A DNA stretch of 64,000 nt from Alphaproteobacteria bacterium (GTDB lineage: Bacteria > Pseudomonadota > Alphaproteobacteria > CACIAM-22H2), in assembly GCA_017308135.1 (NCBI GenBank), contig JAFKFM010000011.1:62001-126000 (forward strand), given 5' to 3'. The first letter of the stretch is position 1, and the number at the start of each line of letters is the position of its first letter. Of this stretch, positions 26,076 through 34,357 are shown piece by piece. The position numbers and the translations under genes were made by a program. The notes under the pieces are model-generated. The model ran no database searches, had not been told where the DNA came from, and saw only the letters and a list, made by a program, of their open reading frames with translations.

Positions 26076-27836
26076 ATGTCCGAGGAATTTGAAGGACCGT
26101 ATGCGATACCGCGATTGATGAAGGTGAAGCGGGATGCCTTGGGGCAGACACATGCCGCCAGGGCAGAAAATGGCGTCCAGCCTCCTCACCTAATCCCCGG
26201 AAATCCGAGACCCGAGGTCCTATTCAATGCAGCGCCTCGAGGTGTCAATTTTGTCGATTTCGTATTGTTACAATACGAACAAGCAAAAGCCCAAGGGCGA
26301 GTGTACCGCCCTCGAAAAGATCAAGTATTGGCTTTCGAAGGGCTCCTGACCGCTAGCCCAGAATTCTTCCGTCCTAAGGCGCCTAATGTTGCCGGTCAGT
26401 ATGAAATCGAGAAGGTACATCAACTCCGCGAGCGCGCCGTTCCTTTCCTAAAGAAGCGTTTCGGGGAGAATCTGATTCGCATCGAATTGCAGTTAGACGA
26501 AGTTACGCCCCATTTTCAATTTGCTGTCCTTCCATTTGATGCAAAGGGACGGTGGTCGGCAAAAAACTGCATGTCGAAATCGGCGCTGAGGAATTTGTGG
26601 GATGGTTGGTACTTGGCTACCGAAGACCTCGGCTTGAAGCGAGGTAATCCGGAAATGATTGGAGATCATATCCCGGTAAGAGAATTCTATTTCGCGGCTG
26701 GCCAATTCAAAAAATTCAAAAACGATGCCGAGAAAAAGATTCGTCTACCTCATTATGAGATTGATGTGCCAAGTCGCGCTTCACTCTTGAACCCACCGAA
26801 ATTGGCAGGTGATATCAACGCAAGGCTTGCTACGTGGTTGGATGAGCAGTCAAGCGTCCTGCGGAACCGGCTCGCCCCTTTACTCGCAGCCGTCGCGGAG
26901 CAGAAAATCAAAAATCGCCGAGCCTCGCAGTATCGAGCGTCGGCGCTGAAGCACGAGAAGCAAAATCGTGCACTTGAAGAGCGGCTCAAAGAGCTGACAA
27001 CGAAACTCCAACGGCACGAACCAGTGAGTCTGGTAGACGTAGCCAAGAAACTTGGGTGGACCACGATCCCAAAAGCTCTTCAGAGCGAGGATGCGGTCAG
27101 ATTTCTGATCGTGTCTAAGAATGTGAGTGAAAACGAAGCGTTCGGCTGGATTCTTTCTGAGTTTGGCGAGAATAGAGCGGCTGCAACAGCAGCGGCGTTA
27201 GAAAGATCTCGCTTCATTGCCCGCGCATCGAGGCTTCCAAAACTAAGCGGCCGCGATTTCGGGAAAATCAGAAGTGAAATTGAGGAACAGCTTTCGGCAC
27301 TGGATGCCGACTATTTCCAGATCCGCTATCAGCGTCATGCCGATGAGACGGCTCAATTGTTGCTTAAGACAAAACTGAAAGGTAAGTCTACAGATTGGAC
27401 ACTTGAAGACGTGTTGACCTATCTACCGGCTATAAAAAAACTATCTGACAATCACGAGATCCAGGTTCTGCCTTTTAGTTCGAAGTACAATTACTTGCTT
27501 GTCGCTGGAGCGAGGTCAGAAAGAATGTTTTCTGATTTTCGTTATGATCCATGCGTAATTTTGCGTCTCGGGCTGAAAAAATTTGAGGCCGTATTGCGTT
27601 GCCCTACTGTGATTGTTAAAGCGAAAACTGAAGTCGGTATCGACGAGTACGCTGCTAGCCTTAAACTTGCTGCTTACTCGGTTGATCGGGGGGCAGCCAT
27701 TCCGCTAGCAGGTTCGCGAACAGTGGATAACGATAAAAAAGGCAATATCGCTGGGAGAGTGGAGCTTGTCTCGGCAGTGGATGTCGATGCCTTCCCGACA
27801 CCGGGGACTACGAATCGGCCCAAATACGAAAGCTAA
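26076..27836 (+). CDS. MobV/Pre-family relaxase-like protein with altered metal ligands
   Basis: A 586-residue protein whose first about 200 residues match the plasmid mobilisation/recombination (MobV/Pre) family. YAIPRLMKVKRDALGQTHAARAE includes His26 and Arg29 in place of the HNER motif. Motif III reads IELQLDEVTPHFQFAVLP, and SAKNCMSKSALRNLWDGW follows. In MobM the ligands are His, Glu and His of HxDExTPHxH; here the first His is Gln139 and the last is Gln148, while Glu142 and His146 remain. A charged helical segment (residues about 270-315) and a long unrelated C-terminus follow. AT-richer than the core genes. It may be a diverged or inactive relaxase. Confidence 0.7.
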   Translation: MSEEFEGPYAIPRLMKVKRDALGQTHAARAENGVQPPHLIPGNPRPEVLFNAAPRGVNFVDFVLLQYEQAKAQGRVYRPRKDQVLAFEGLLTASPEFFRPKAPNVAGQYEIEKVHQLRERAVPFLKKRFGENLIRIELQLDEVTPHFQFAVLPFDAKGRWSAKNCMSKSALRNLWDGWYLATEDLGLKRGNPEMIGDHIPVREFYFAAGQFKKFKNDAEKKIRLPHYEIDVPSRASLLNPPKLAGDINARLATWLDEQSSVLRNRLAPLLAAVAEQKIKNRRASQYRASALKHEKQNRALEERLKELTTKLQRHEPVSLVDVAKKLGWTTIPKALQSEDAVRFLIVSKNVSENEAFGWILSEFGENRAAATAAALERSRFIARASRLPKLSGRDFGKIRSEIEEQLSALDADYFQIRYQRHADETAQLLLKTKLKGKSTDWTLEDVLTYLPAIKKLSDNHEIQVLPFSSKYNYLLVAGARSERMFSDFRYDPCVILRLGLKKFEAVLRCPTVIVKAKTEVGIDEYAASLKLAAYSVDRGAAIPLAGSRTVDNDKKGNIAGRVELVSAVDVDAFPTPGTTNRPKYES

Positions 27837-27903
27837 ATTTTATTATCCGGCGTTGCGTTTAACAAAATCGCGGCCGCTGACTTTGACAAAATCAAAAAAT
27901 CTA

Positions 27904-28155
27904 TTACTTGGTCTTGCGCTGATTTCTAGTCGAGATCCCAATCCGCCGATTGCCGATTGATCCGGAATTTTTCGGGTAGTCGTCTGGCTTCAAACGCTTG
28001 ACAAGCAACGAAATATTTCTAAAGGGCGATCTAACGCCCTGTTTCCAACTTCGAATCGCATGAACAGTAACGCCAACGAGATCAGCAACCTATTCTTGAG
28101 TCAGGATGTGATTAATTTGCCAGTTTCTGAAGTCAGATCCATCAAACTTCTTCAT
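27904..28155 (-). pseudogene. Decayed copy of the small HTH regulator at 36003-36269
   Basis: Read on the minus strand from ATG 28155, the frame gives MKKFDGSDFRNWQINHILTQ, then an amber stop at codon 22 (28092-28090), then VADLVGVTVHAIRSWKQG and LVKRLKPDDYPKNSGSIGNR to a stop at 27904. About half the positions are identical to the intact HTH protein at 36 kb, in the same register with no gaps. One premature stop in a conserved helix marks it as a pseudogene, unless readthrough occurs. Confidence 0.85.
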
Positions 28156-28265
28156 ATCCAGATCATGGATATCTGAATCGTGTTGGTGTGCGAAGAGGTT
28201 TTACTTTATACAAAGACAAATTAATAGTATAACGCTTTCATCCTAATCGCTACAGAGGTGCTTCA

Positions 28266-28338
28266 TGCAGGATGATATTCCATTGGGTGAGCCCCTCGAT
28301 AATCGACTGTGGATCGCCAGTTTTCCCGGCTTTTTTGA
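28266..28338 (+). pseudogene. N-terminal stub of a second Lon-type AAA+ gene, cut by an IS
   Basis: From ATG 28266 the frame reads MQDDIPLGEPLDNRLWIASF then PGFF, matching EDIPIDDLPDNRLWLLVYPG at the start of the intact AAA+ protein (36370). The ATG lies 110 bp from the decayed HTH start, and about 100 bp separates the intact pair. Homology stops near 28338, where IS3-like sequence (TGAACTGGACCCAGC) begins. The original gene was evidently truncated by an insertion. Confidence 0.75.
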
Positions 28339-28862
28339 ACTGGACCCAGCAGCAGCGGATGGCCTGCTCCGGGCTTAGGAGACACGCTGTTAAGCTAATC
28401 GCATCTTTGCCTCGAATGCCATCGGACTCTCGTAACCGATCGTCGAGTGACGGCGGTGCGGGTTGTAGAAGCGCTCGATATAATCGAACATGTCGGCCTT
28501 CGCGTCGTCGCGCGTCCGGTAGACCTTGCGCGCGATCCGCTCTGTCTTGACCGACGAGAAGAAGCTCTCCATCGCCGCGTTATCCCAGACGTTGCCCGCC
28601 CGGCTCATCGAACGGACGATGCTCTGATCCGCCAGCAACCGCTGGAACGCTTCGCTGCCGTACTGGCTGCCGCGATCCTAGTGATGCAGCACCGACCTCG
28701 GCCGGCCCCTTCGCCAGATCGCCATCATCAGCAGCCTTCGGCCGTCCAGACATAGGTGAAGTCTGCGACCCACTTCGCATTCGGCCGGTCGGCGCGGAAG
28801 TCGCGATCAAGGGCGTTGGCGGGAAGATGTGTCGTCGGCCGTATCCCCATATCGACCGGTAG
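28339..28862 (-). mobile_element. IS3-family remnant (orfB pieces)
   Basis: On the minus strand are parts of an IS3 orfB different from the 25-kb copy: RPNAKWVADFTYVWTAEG near 28740-28790 and, after a break, SMSRAGNVWDNAAMESFFSS with RRHSTIGYESPMAFEAK to the stop at 28390. The DDE catalytic Asp (ADFTY) and Glu (MESFF) survive but the middle, including the second Asp, is deleted and stops interrupt it. Its right end near 28339 cuts the AAA+ stub. Confidence 0.75.
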
Positions 28863-29304
28863 ATGACGCCGGCGCGCGCGCGCAGAGAACGCAGCAAGCT
28901 TATCCTCGACGCATTCGAGCCGTGGCTGCGCGGGCAGCTTGAGCGTGTGTCGGGCAGATCCCCGACCGCCGAGGCGATCCGCTACGCGCTCTCGCATTGG
29001 GCGGGACTAGCCCGCTTCGTCGACGACGGCCGTATCGAGATCGACAACAATGCGGTCGAACGCGCCATTCGGCCCCAAGCACTTACCCGCAAGAACGCGC
29101 TGTTCGCCGGCAGCGGCGGCGGCGCGCAACATTGGGCGTGCCTCGCCTCGTTGATCGAGACCGCGAAGCTCAACGCCGTCGATCCGCTTGCCTATCTGAC
29201 CGCCACCCTCGAAGCGTTCGCCGCCGGCCATCCCATCAACCGCATCGCCGAGTTGGCGCCGTGGGCGTACAGTCGAGCGCTTATGGGAGACCAAGCAAGG
29301 ACAG
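28863..29304 (+). pseudogene. IS66 TnpC C-terminal fragment
   Basis: About 147 codons of the IS66 transposase C-terminus: AEAIRYALSHWAGLARFVDD, IDNNAVERAIRP, KNALFAGSGGGAQHWACLAS and GHPINRIAELAPWAY. The N-terminal two thirds of TnpC and the accessory orfs are missing, so it cannot transpose. Its frame runs into the start of the YkvA gene. Confidence 0.85.
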
Positions 29305-29739
29305 ATGAGCGATGACGAACGCATCCAGCGCGACTGCGACGCGATAACGGCCTTGGGCTGGCGCGCGCGGGTGGGCCAATGGGCGCGTCATATCAAGCGC
29401 GACATTATGGCGTTATGGATAGCCGCTCGCGATCCTCGAACGCCGCTTGCTGCCAAAGTTGTCGCAGGAGTGATAGCTGCCTATGCGCTCTCTCCAATCG
29501 ACTTGATTCCCGATTTTGTTCCCGTACTCGGCTATCTTGACGATATTATTATCGTGGCGGTCGGCATTATCTTGGCCGCTCGGCTCATCCCAGTGACTTT
29601 GCTCGAGGAGTTCCGGGCCCGAGCTGCTGAGATGATCAAACGGCCAATAAGCCGTGCCGGCCTAGCGATCATCATTACGATATGGATCACGGCCACAGGC
29701 TCACTCCTTTGGTGGGCTTTGCCCAGCGCAACAAGCTGA
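29305..29739 (+). CDS. YkvA family (DUF1232) membrane protein
   Basis: A 144-residue protein with the DUF1232 core ARDPRTPLAAKVVAGVIAAY followed by ALSPIDLIPDFVPVLGYLDD, a short membrane-associated motif, and a C-terminal membrane span (IIITIWITATGSLLWWAL). Family function is unknown. The start at ATG 29305 lies inside the IS66 remnant, so its native promoter may have been lost. A fragment of a second copy lies at 1184-1268. Confidence 0.8.
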   Translation: MSDDERIQRDCDAITALGWRARVGQWARHIKRDIMALWIAARDPRTPLAAKVVAGVIAAYALSPIDLIPDFVPVLGYLDDIIIVAVGIILAARLIPVTLLEEFRARAAEMIKRPISRAGLAIIITIWITATGSLLWWALPSATS

Positions 29740-29839
29740 GAAAATGTCTCAATACGCTTCATGCTTTATTCTGTCGGACGTGATTCCGGGATGATGGCGC
29801 GAGTTAAGCGCCTCGGCAAACAGCTCGTAGTTCAGAAGA

Positions 29840-29955
29840 CTGTTCGTCGAAGCCCTCGCCCGAAGATTGGCCCGCAAACGAGCCGCCGGAAGTACACCGT
29901 CCGCCTGAACGAGCCACCCAACGTCAACCGTGCCCCAGCCACGAAGCTTACGGAG
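29840..29955. repeat. Diverged about 105-bp repeat, copy A
   Basis: GAAGCCCTCGCCCGAAGATT onward to about 29955 aligns along its length with 32650-32755, with many substitutions and small gaps. The two copies flank the diguanylate cyclase gene in the same orientation. I recognise no coding content. The rest of 29740-30102 holds the IS-end repeat and otherwise nothing I can support. Confidence 0.5.
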
Positions 29956-29974
29956 AGCACGGGCTCATCCCCCC

Positions 29975-30045
29975 TTTCGACGGTTACGATGAGCCGAAAA
30001 CTCTCCCTCGTACAAATCGATCAATCAGTCCTAAACGCGCTAAAC
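29975..30045. repeat. Solo IS3 end, matching the end at 25797-25850
   Basis: The stretch containing TACGATGAGCCGAAAACTCT, CAAATCGATCAAT and CCTAAACG matches the upstream end of the IS3 remnant at 25797-25850 with few differences. It is a stray IS end left after deletion or recombination. Confidence 0.55.
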
Positions 30046-30102
30046 GAGAATAGCTATAATAGCAGCCGCTTGATCGATTAGGTCTGCCCGGAGGCCTTGT
30101 AT

Positions 30103-32595
30103 TTGAATTATTCGATGGCGAGAGATGCGGTGCTTGCCGCGCGGGTGCGAACGCAAAAACTGATCAGCGCAGTCGCGGCTGTGGCGATCCTCGTCATCGG
30201 CCTTTCGGCGTCGTTTGTGACAATGCGTTGGATCACCGAAGGCATCAATGACGATTCCCACATACGTCTGGACAGGCTCGCCAGTCGAGTTCGGACGACT
30301 ATCGACGAGCGATTTCGGCTGCCGGTCTATGGTCTGCGCGGTCTCGCAGCCAGCTTCATTGCTCACGGAACGCCGAATCGCGCGCAGTTCGCCGCGTTCG
30401 TCGCTGCGCGAAATTTGCCGGTCGAGTTCCCGGGCGTTCGCGGCTTCGGTTATGCCGAACGTGTTGCGCGAGATCACGTCGCGGATTTCGTCGATCGGGT
30501 CCGCCGTGACGGTGCGCCAGATTTCTCAGTTCGCGGTGACGGCGACGCGGCGGATCTTTATGTCGTGCGCTATCTCGAGCCCCGGGAAGGCAACGCCAAC
30601 GTGCTTGGCTACGACATTGGCGCGGAACGCATCCGGCGCACGACGATCGACACGGCGATCGAAATGGCAAGCCCAGCGCTGAGCGAGCCAATCCAGCTCG
30701 TGCAGGACACGAGTGGAAGATCGAGCTATCTGCTCGTCCTGCCGCTTTACGGCAGCGGCCCCGCACCGGAGGGAATTGCTGCGCGCCGGGCGGCGGCAAC
30801 GGGTGTGATTTACGTGCCCATGGTCGTAGAGGAACTGGTGCGCGGCGTGGCCGCCGTGGCGGACGGTTTCGTGGAATTCGATCTCTTCGATGGCCTGCCC
30901 GACGGCCTTATCCAGCCCGTCTATAGTTACCGAGCGCATGGTTCGGATGTGCCGGTATCCGGTTTGGCGCCAGAGGATCGGGCTAACTTTTTCCTGCCCA
31001 TCGTTATCGCCGAACAGCTACTCGTCGTTCGCGCATGGGCGGCGCCCGCGTGGGACGCCACAATCGACCGTACGACACCGATCGTTGCCTTCGGCGGAGT
31101 GGCCCTGCTGTCGCTCGCCCTGTCGTTTGCCGCATGGCTACTGCTCACCAGCCGCGCGCGCGCGGTGACGCTCGCCAGCGCGATGACCGAAAATCTCGAC
31201 AGGCTGGCCAAAGTAGTGGAGCGCACAACGAACGGCGTCATCGTCGCCGATGAGCAACGGCGTATCGTATGGGTAAACGAAGGCTTCACGCGGCTTACCG
31301 GATACACCCTTGCCGAAGCGGTTGGCCGCAAGGCGCGCGAGCTGATCGGATTGGAAGGGACCTCGCGGGAAGGCGCGGACGATATCCGCACGGCGCTCGC
31401 CGAGCGTCGTTCTTACCGCGGCGAAATCCTCAACCGCGCGAAAGACGGACGACTATATTGGGTCGATCTGGAAGTTCGCCCGACGACCAACGTGTCGGGT
31501 GAGTTCAACGGCTTCATGGAGATACAGTCGGACATAACGGCGAGCAAAGAAGCGCACGATCGATTGGCCGCCAGTGAGGCAGAACTGCGCCGTGCCGTGA
31601 TCGAGTTGGAGGATGGTCGCGAGCGGCTCGAACGGCAAGCGATGGACTTGGCGGCGCTGGCCGAGCAGCTCGCCGGTGAACGCCAGAAATCGGTTGAAGC
31701 GCTCGAGAGACTGCGGGAGGCGATCGAATCGCTCAGCGATGCGTTTTGCCTATTCTCGCCCGACGGCAAGATCGTCATGTTCAATTCGAAGTATCCCGAA
31801 CCGTATGGCGTATCTGCCGCATGCATCGTTCCGGGCCTCGACTTCGAGGATATTTTGCGTATCGGCGTCGAGGCTGGCCTTTATCCGGAAGCGGCAGGGC
31901 GAGAAGAGGTCTTTGTGCGCGAACGCGCCGCATCGTTTGGCGCTTCCGTTCCGCCGCGTGAAGCGCAAGCGCCGGACGGGCGCTGGTACCGAATCTCGCG
32001 CATCCGCACCCCGAGCGGGCATACGATCACCTCTCGGGTGGATATAACCGAACTCAAGCGCAAGGAGGCCGAACTCGCCGCGCTGAACGTCGAGTTGGAA
32101 CGGCTTGCCACGATCGATCCGTTGACCGGCGTCGCCAATCGCCGCTCCTTCCTTGCGCGCGCCGATGTGGAACTCGCACGAACGAAGCGCTACGCCGGTA
32201 CTTGCGCGATCCTGGCACTCGACATCGATCATTTTAAGCGCGTCAACGACACCTATGGTCATGCGGCCGGTGACGGCGTTCTGGTGGAGTTCGCACGGCG
32301 CGTTCACGACTGCCTTCGTACGACCGACCTGCTCGGACGGATCGGCGGCGAGGAGTTCGCAATCCTCGCTCCCGGTATCGGCGTGGCGGAAGCGACCATC
32401 CTTGCCGGTCGCGTGCTTGCCGCTGTCCGCGACAATCCGATTTCCGTCGATGGCGCCGAGATCGGCGTGACGGTCAGCATCGGCATCTCGGCCCTCGATC
32501 CCGTGGGCGCCGACGTCGCGGCGGCGCAGCAACGGGCGGATGAGGCTCTCTATCGCGCCAAACGCGAAGGCCGCGACCGCTACGTGACGGCCTGA
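30103..32595 (+). CDS. CHASE-PAS-GGDEF diguanylate cyclase
   Basis: About 830 residues, an inner-membrane signalling protein that would make cyclic di-GMP. In order: a first membrane span (residues about 20-45), a periplasmic CHASE sensor (LASRVRTTIDERFRLPVYG, LGYDIGAERIRRTTIDTA), a second span (about 325-345), a PAS domain (IVWVNEGFTRLTGYTLAEAV), a coiled coil, a second PAS-like region (PDGKIVMFNSKYPEPYGV) and the GGDEF domain. The active-site loop is RIGGEEFAIL, the active GGEEF form; I see no RxxD inhibitory site close upstream. TTG 30103 is chosen because GGAGG lies 8 bp before it; ATG 30115 is an alternative. Confidence 0.88.
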   Translation: MNYSMARDAVLAARVRTQKLISAVAAVAILVIGLSASFVTMRWITEGINDDSHIRLDRLASRVRTTIDERFRLPVYGLRGLAASFIAHGTPNRAQFAAFVAARNLPVEFPGVRGFGYAERVARDHVADFVDRVRRDGAPDFSVRGDGDAADLYVVRYLEPREGNANVLGYDIGAERIRRTTIDTAIEMASPALSEPIQLVQDTSGRSSYLLVLPLYGSGPAPEGIAARRAAATGVIYVPMVVEELVRGVAAVADGFVEFDLFDGLPDGLIQPVYSYRAHGSDVPVSGLAPEDRANFFLPIVIAEQLLVVRAWAAPAWDATIDRTTPIVAFGGVALLSLALSFAAWLLLTSRARAVTLASAMTENLDRLAKVVERTTNGVIVADEQRRIVWVNEGFTRLTGYTLAEAVGRKARELIGLEGTSREGADDIRTALAERRSYRGEILNRAKDGRLYWVDLEVRPTTNVSGEFNGFMEIQSDITASKEAHDRLAASEAELRRAVIELEDGRERLERQAMDLAALAEQLAGERQKSVEALERLREAIESLSDAFCLFSPDGKIVMFNSKYPEPYGVSAACIVPGLDFEDILRIGVEAGLYPEAAGREEVFVRERAASFGASVPPREAQAPDGRWYRISRIRTPSGHTITSRVDITELKRKEAELAALNVELERLATIDPLTGVANRRSFLARADVELARTKRYAGTCAILALDIDHFKRVNDTYGHAAGDGVLVEFARRVHDCLRTTDLLGRIGGEEFAILAPGIGVAEATILAGRVLAAVRDNPISVDGAEIGVTVSIGISALDPVGADVAAAQQRADEALYRAKREGRDRYVTA

Positions 32596-32649
32596 GTTTT
32601 CCAATCATATCAGTCGTAAAGTGGTGAGGGGACGAACGCAGAGAACCGT

Positions 32650-32755
32650 CCAAGCCCTCGCTCGAAAATGAGCCCATAAACCGCCGCTTGCAGGACGCCC
32701 CGCCTGACCGCGCCGCTCACGGTCAATCGTGCTCCATCCACGATGCTTACTCTTC
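32650..32755. repeat. Diverged about 105-bp repeat, copy B
   Basis: CCAAGCCCTCGCTCGAAAAT onward matches copy A at 29840-29955. The surrounding gap 32596-33060 holds this repeat and no gene I can support; it becomes AT-richer from about 32780, where the integrated element may begin. Confidence 0.5.
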
Positions 32756-33060
32756 AGCAGACGGCGTCAATTAGGAATCACTAGTGTTGCGTCGTGAAAG
32801 TTCGGTTTTTCTTTGCCTCGCAAATTTTGTGGCTTGGCTGACGGTGTGACGCGGCATTTGTGCCGATGTATCAGATTAAGCAATTCGATTCATTTCAAGA
32901 AACTTAAAGTCTACGTCTTCGCTTTGGGTAACATTCTCGGTATCATGGTTGTTTCGCTTGTGAGGGCGGTGGCGGCGGGGACTACGCCCAGAACGTAGTA
33001 TCGATCGGATTGTAGCGTCCAGCGTCGTTGCCGCGCTCGGCACGGAAGTGATTTTCCTTT

Positions 33061-33606
33061 CTATCGAGCCATTCTACGTTTTTGTATCGTATACGCGCCG
33101 CTCATTCTTAGGCGAAAATCCAGCATCTGCGAGCTAACGCCATAGATGGTCATCGCCTGAAGTTTAAGGCCACTTCCAACGATGTGAACCGCTGCTTCAT
33201 TAGGAATGAGTAAGCAGCCGGCCAGGAAATTGGCTTCGCCTTCAATTTGGCCATCGTGAGAACGCTCGCCATTTTCGAGTAACGGTGGAGCGCCTTTGTG
33301 CCCAAGAAACCAATGCGCCAGTTCATGGCATATGTTGCTGCGCTGGCGATTGCGGTGATGCGTATCGTTGTGAACGATTGCCAACTTATGGCCCATCGGA
33401 ACAGTCACCGCAGAAAAGCAGGAGCTGTCTGTGCCGCAAAATGCGGACACATCGCAGCCTAATTTCGTCATTTCGATGAGTTCGATCTCAAGCCGTTTGC
33501 AAATATCTTCGGGGTTGATCGGGGCAATATCTTCGAGGCCCATTTTCTCTCGAATCCGAAGCGCAATACGATTTGCTTGAGCTTTAAATCCGTGGCGGTA
33601 TTTCAA
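33061..33606 (-). CDS. ImmA/IrrE-family metallopeptidase
   Basis: A 181-residue protein with the zinc-peptidase motif CHELAHWFLGH (His94, Glu95, His98) and a downstream EGEANFLAGCLLIP helix supplying the third ligand. ImmA/IrrE proteases cleave partner Xre repressors, as in the ICEBs1 phage-like switch. The partner here is the Xre gene just upstream (1 bp apart). Together they are a likely stress switch for the ubiquitin-like operon divergent from them or for the mobile element itself. Confidence 0.88.
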   Translation of the reverse strand: MKYRHGFKAQANRIALRIREKMGLEDIAPINPEDICKRLEIELIEMTKLGCDVSAFCGTDSSCFSAVTVPMGHKLAIVHNDTHHRNRQRSNICHELAHWFLGHKGAPPLLENGERSHDGQIEGEANFLAGCLLIPNEAAVHIVGSGLKLQAMTIYGVSSQMLDFRLRMSGAYTIQKRRMAR

Positions 33607-33607
33607 T

Positions 33608-33952
33608 CTAAGAATCCCGAAGGCGATTGTAGGTTGCTACAACTATATCTTCGATCAGTCTTGCATTGTCAGGTGTAAGTTTCGGATCTGCACGCAGCAA
33701 GGCCGTAATCTTTGAAATTGGCTCTGCTTCACCTTCGTTCGTTCCGCGAATGAATTGCTCCGCTTTTAAATTCGACCAGCGGAGAAGTGCTGCAAGTCCG
33801 TTGACGTCTGGTTTTGCGCCTTGGCCCATTCGAGTCAGGGTCGATGCGTTCACTCCCGCCTCATCAGCTAGCTCTTTCCACGTTAGCTGCTTGCTTAAGC
33901 GGGTTGCATTGAGCGCAGAATAAAAAGCTTCTGAATCAAATAGATTCTCCAT
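33608..33952 (-). CDS. Xre-family helix-turn-helix regulator, partner of ImmA
   Basis: A 114-residue DNA-binding protein with the HTH LTWKELADEAGVNASTLTRM at residues about 19-38, then a helical C-terminal part likely used for dimerisation or as the ImmA target. It ends 1 bp before the ImmA gene, so the two are co-transcribed. The 135-bp gap to the divergent ubiquitin-like operon probably carries its operator. Confidence 0.85.
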   Translation of the reverse strand: MENLFDSEAFYSALNATRLSKQLTWKELADEAGVNASTLTRMGQGAKPDVNGLAALLRWSNLKAEQFIRGTNEGEAEPISKITALLRADPKLTPDNARLIEDIVVATYNRLRDS

Positions 33953-34087
33953 ATTTCCCCCAAATTGTGATTTTCAAATGAATTGCGAACTTGCAATCCA
34001 TGCCACACTTCAGTATATCAAATCCATTGCTACTTCGCAATTTGGTCCGGGGCACCGCCGGGCCACGCAGCTAGAAAGGAACTCCAA

Positions 34088-34357
34088 ATGTCTGAGAAGG
34101 ATGAAAAACACGACAAGAAGACGGTCACGATCATCGTGAACGGCCGCGCCAAGGTAGTACCGAAGAACGACGAGATCACATTTGATCAGCTCGTCGCTCT
34201 CGCCTTCCCCAATCCGCCGAGCGGCGATGGCGTGCAGTTCACGATCCAGTATACCCGCGGCAACGGAAACAAGCCCGCCGGCGTGCTGCTCGAAGGCCAA
34301 AGCGTCAAGGTGAAGGAGGGGATGGAGTTCGATGTCACGTCGACCAATCGCTCTTAG
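34088..34357 (+). CDS. Bacterial ubiquitin-like protein (multiubiquitin-type single domain)
   Basis: An 89-residue protein from ATG 34088, with ribosome binding site AAGGAA 6 bp upstream. The N-terminus is a charged Lys/Glu tail, then a beta-grasp sequence starting TVTIIVNGRAKVVPKNDEIT with TFDQLVALAFPNPPSG, and ending EGMEFDVTSTNRS. This layout (VNGxxxxVxxxxITFDQLVxLAF and C-terminal FDVTxT) fits the multiubiquitin family found in bacterial Ubl operons. It does not end in Gly-Gly, so activation would use a different C-terminal residue or follow trimming. It overlaps the E1 gene by 26 bp. Confidence 0.8.
   Translation: MSEKDEKHDKKTVTIIVNGRAKVVPKNDEITFDQLVALAFPNPPSGDGVQFTIQYTRGNGNKPAGVLLEGQSVKVKEGMEFDVTSTNRS

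Noticed and set aside
32596..33060. Left attachment site of the tRNA-Arg element
   Set aside because: The GC-to-AT shift near 32780 suggests a border, but I found no repeat of the tRNA 3' sequence here.
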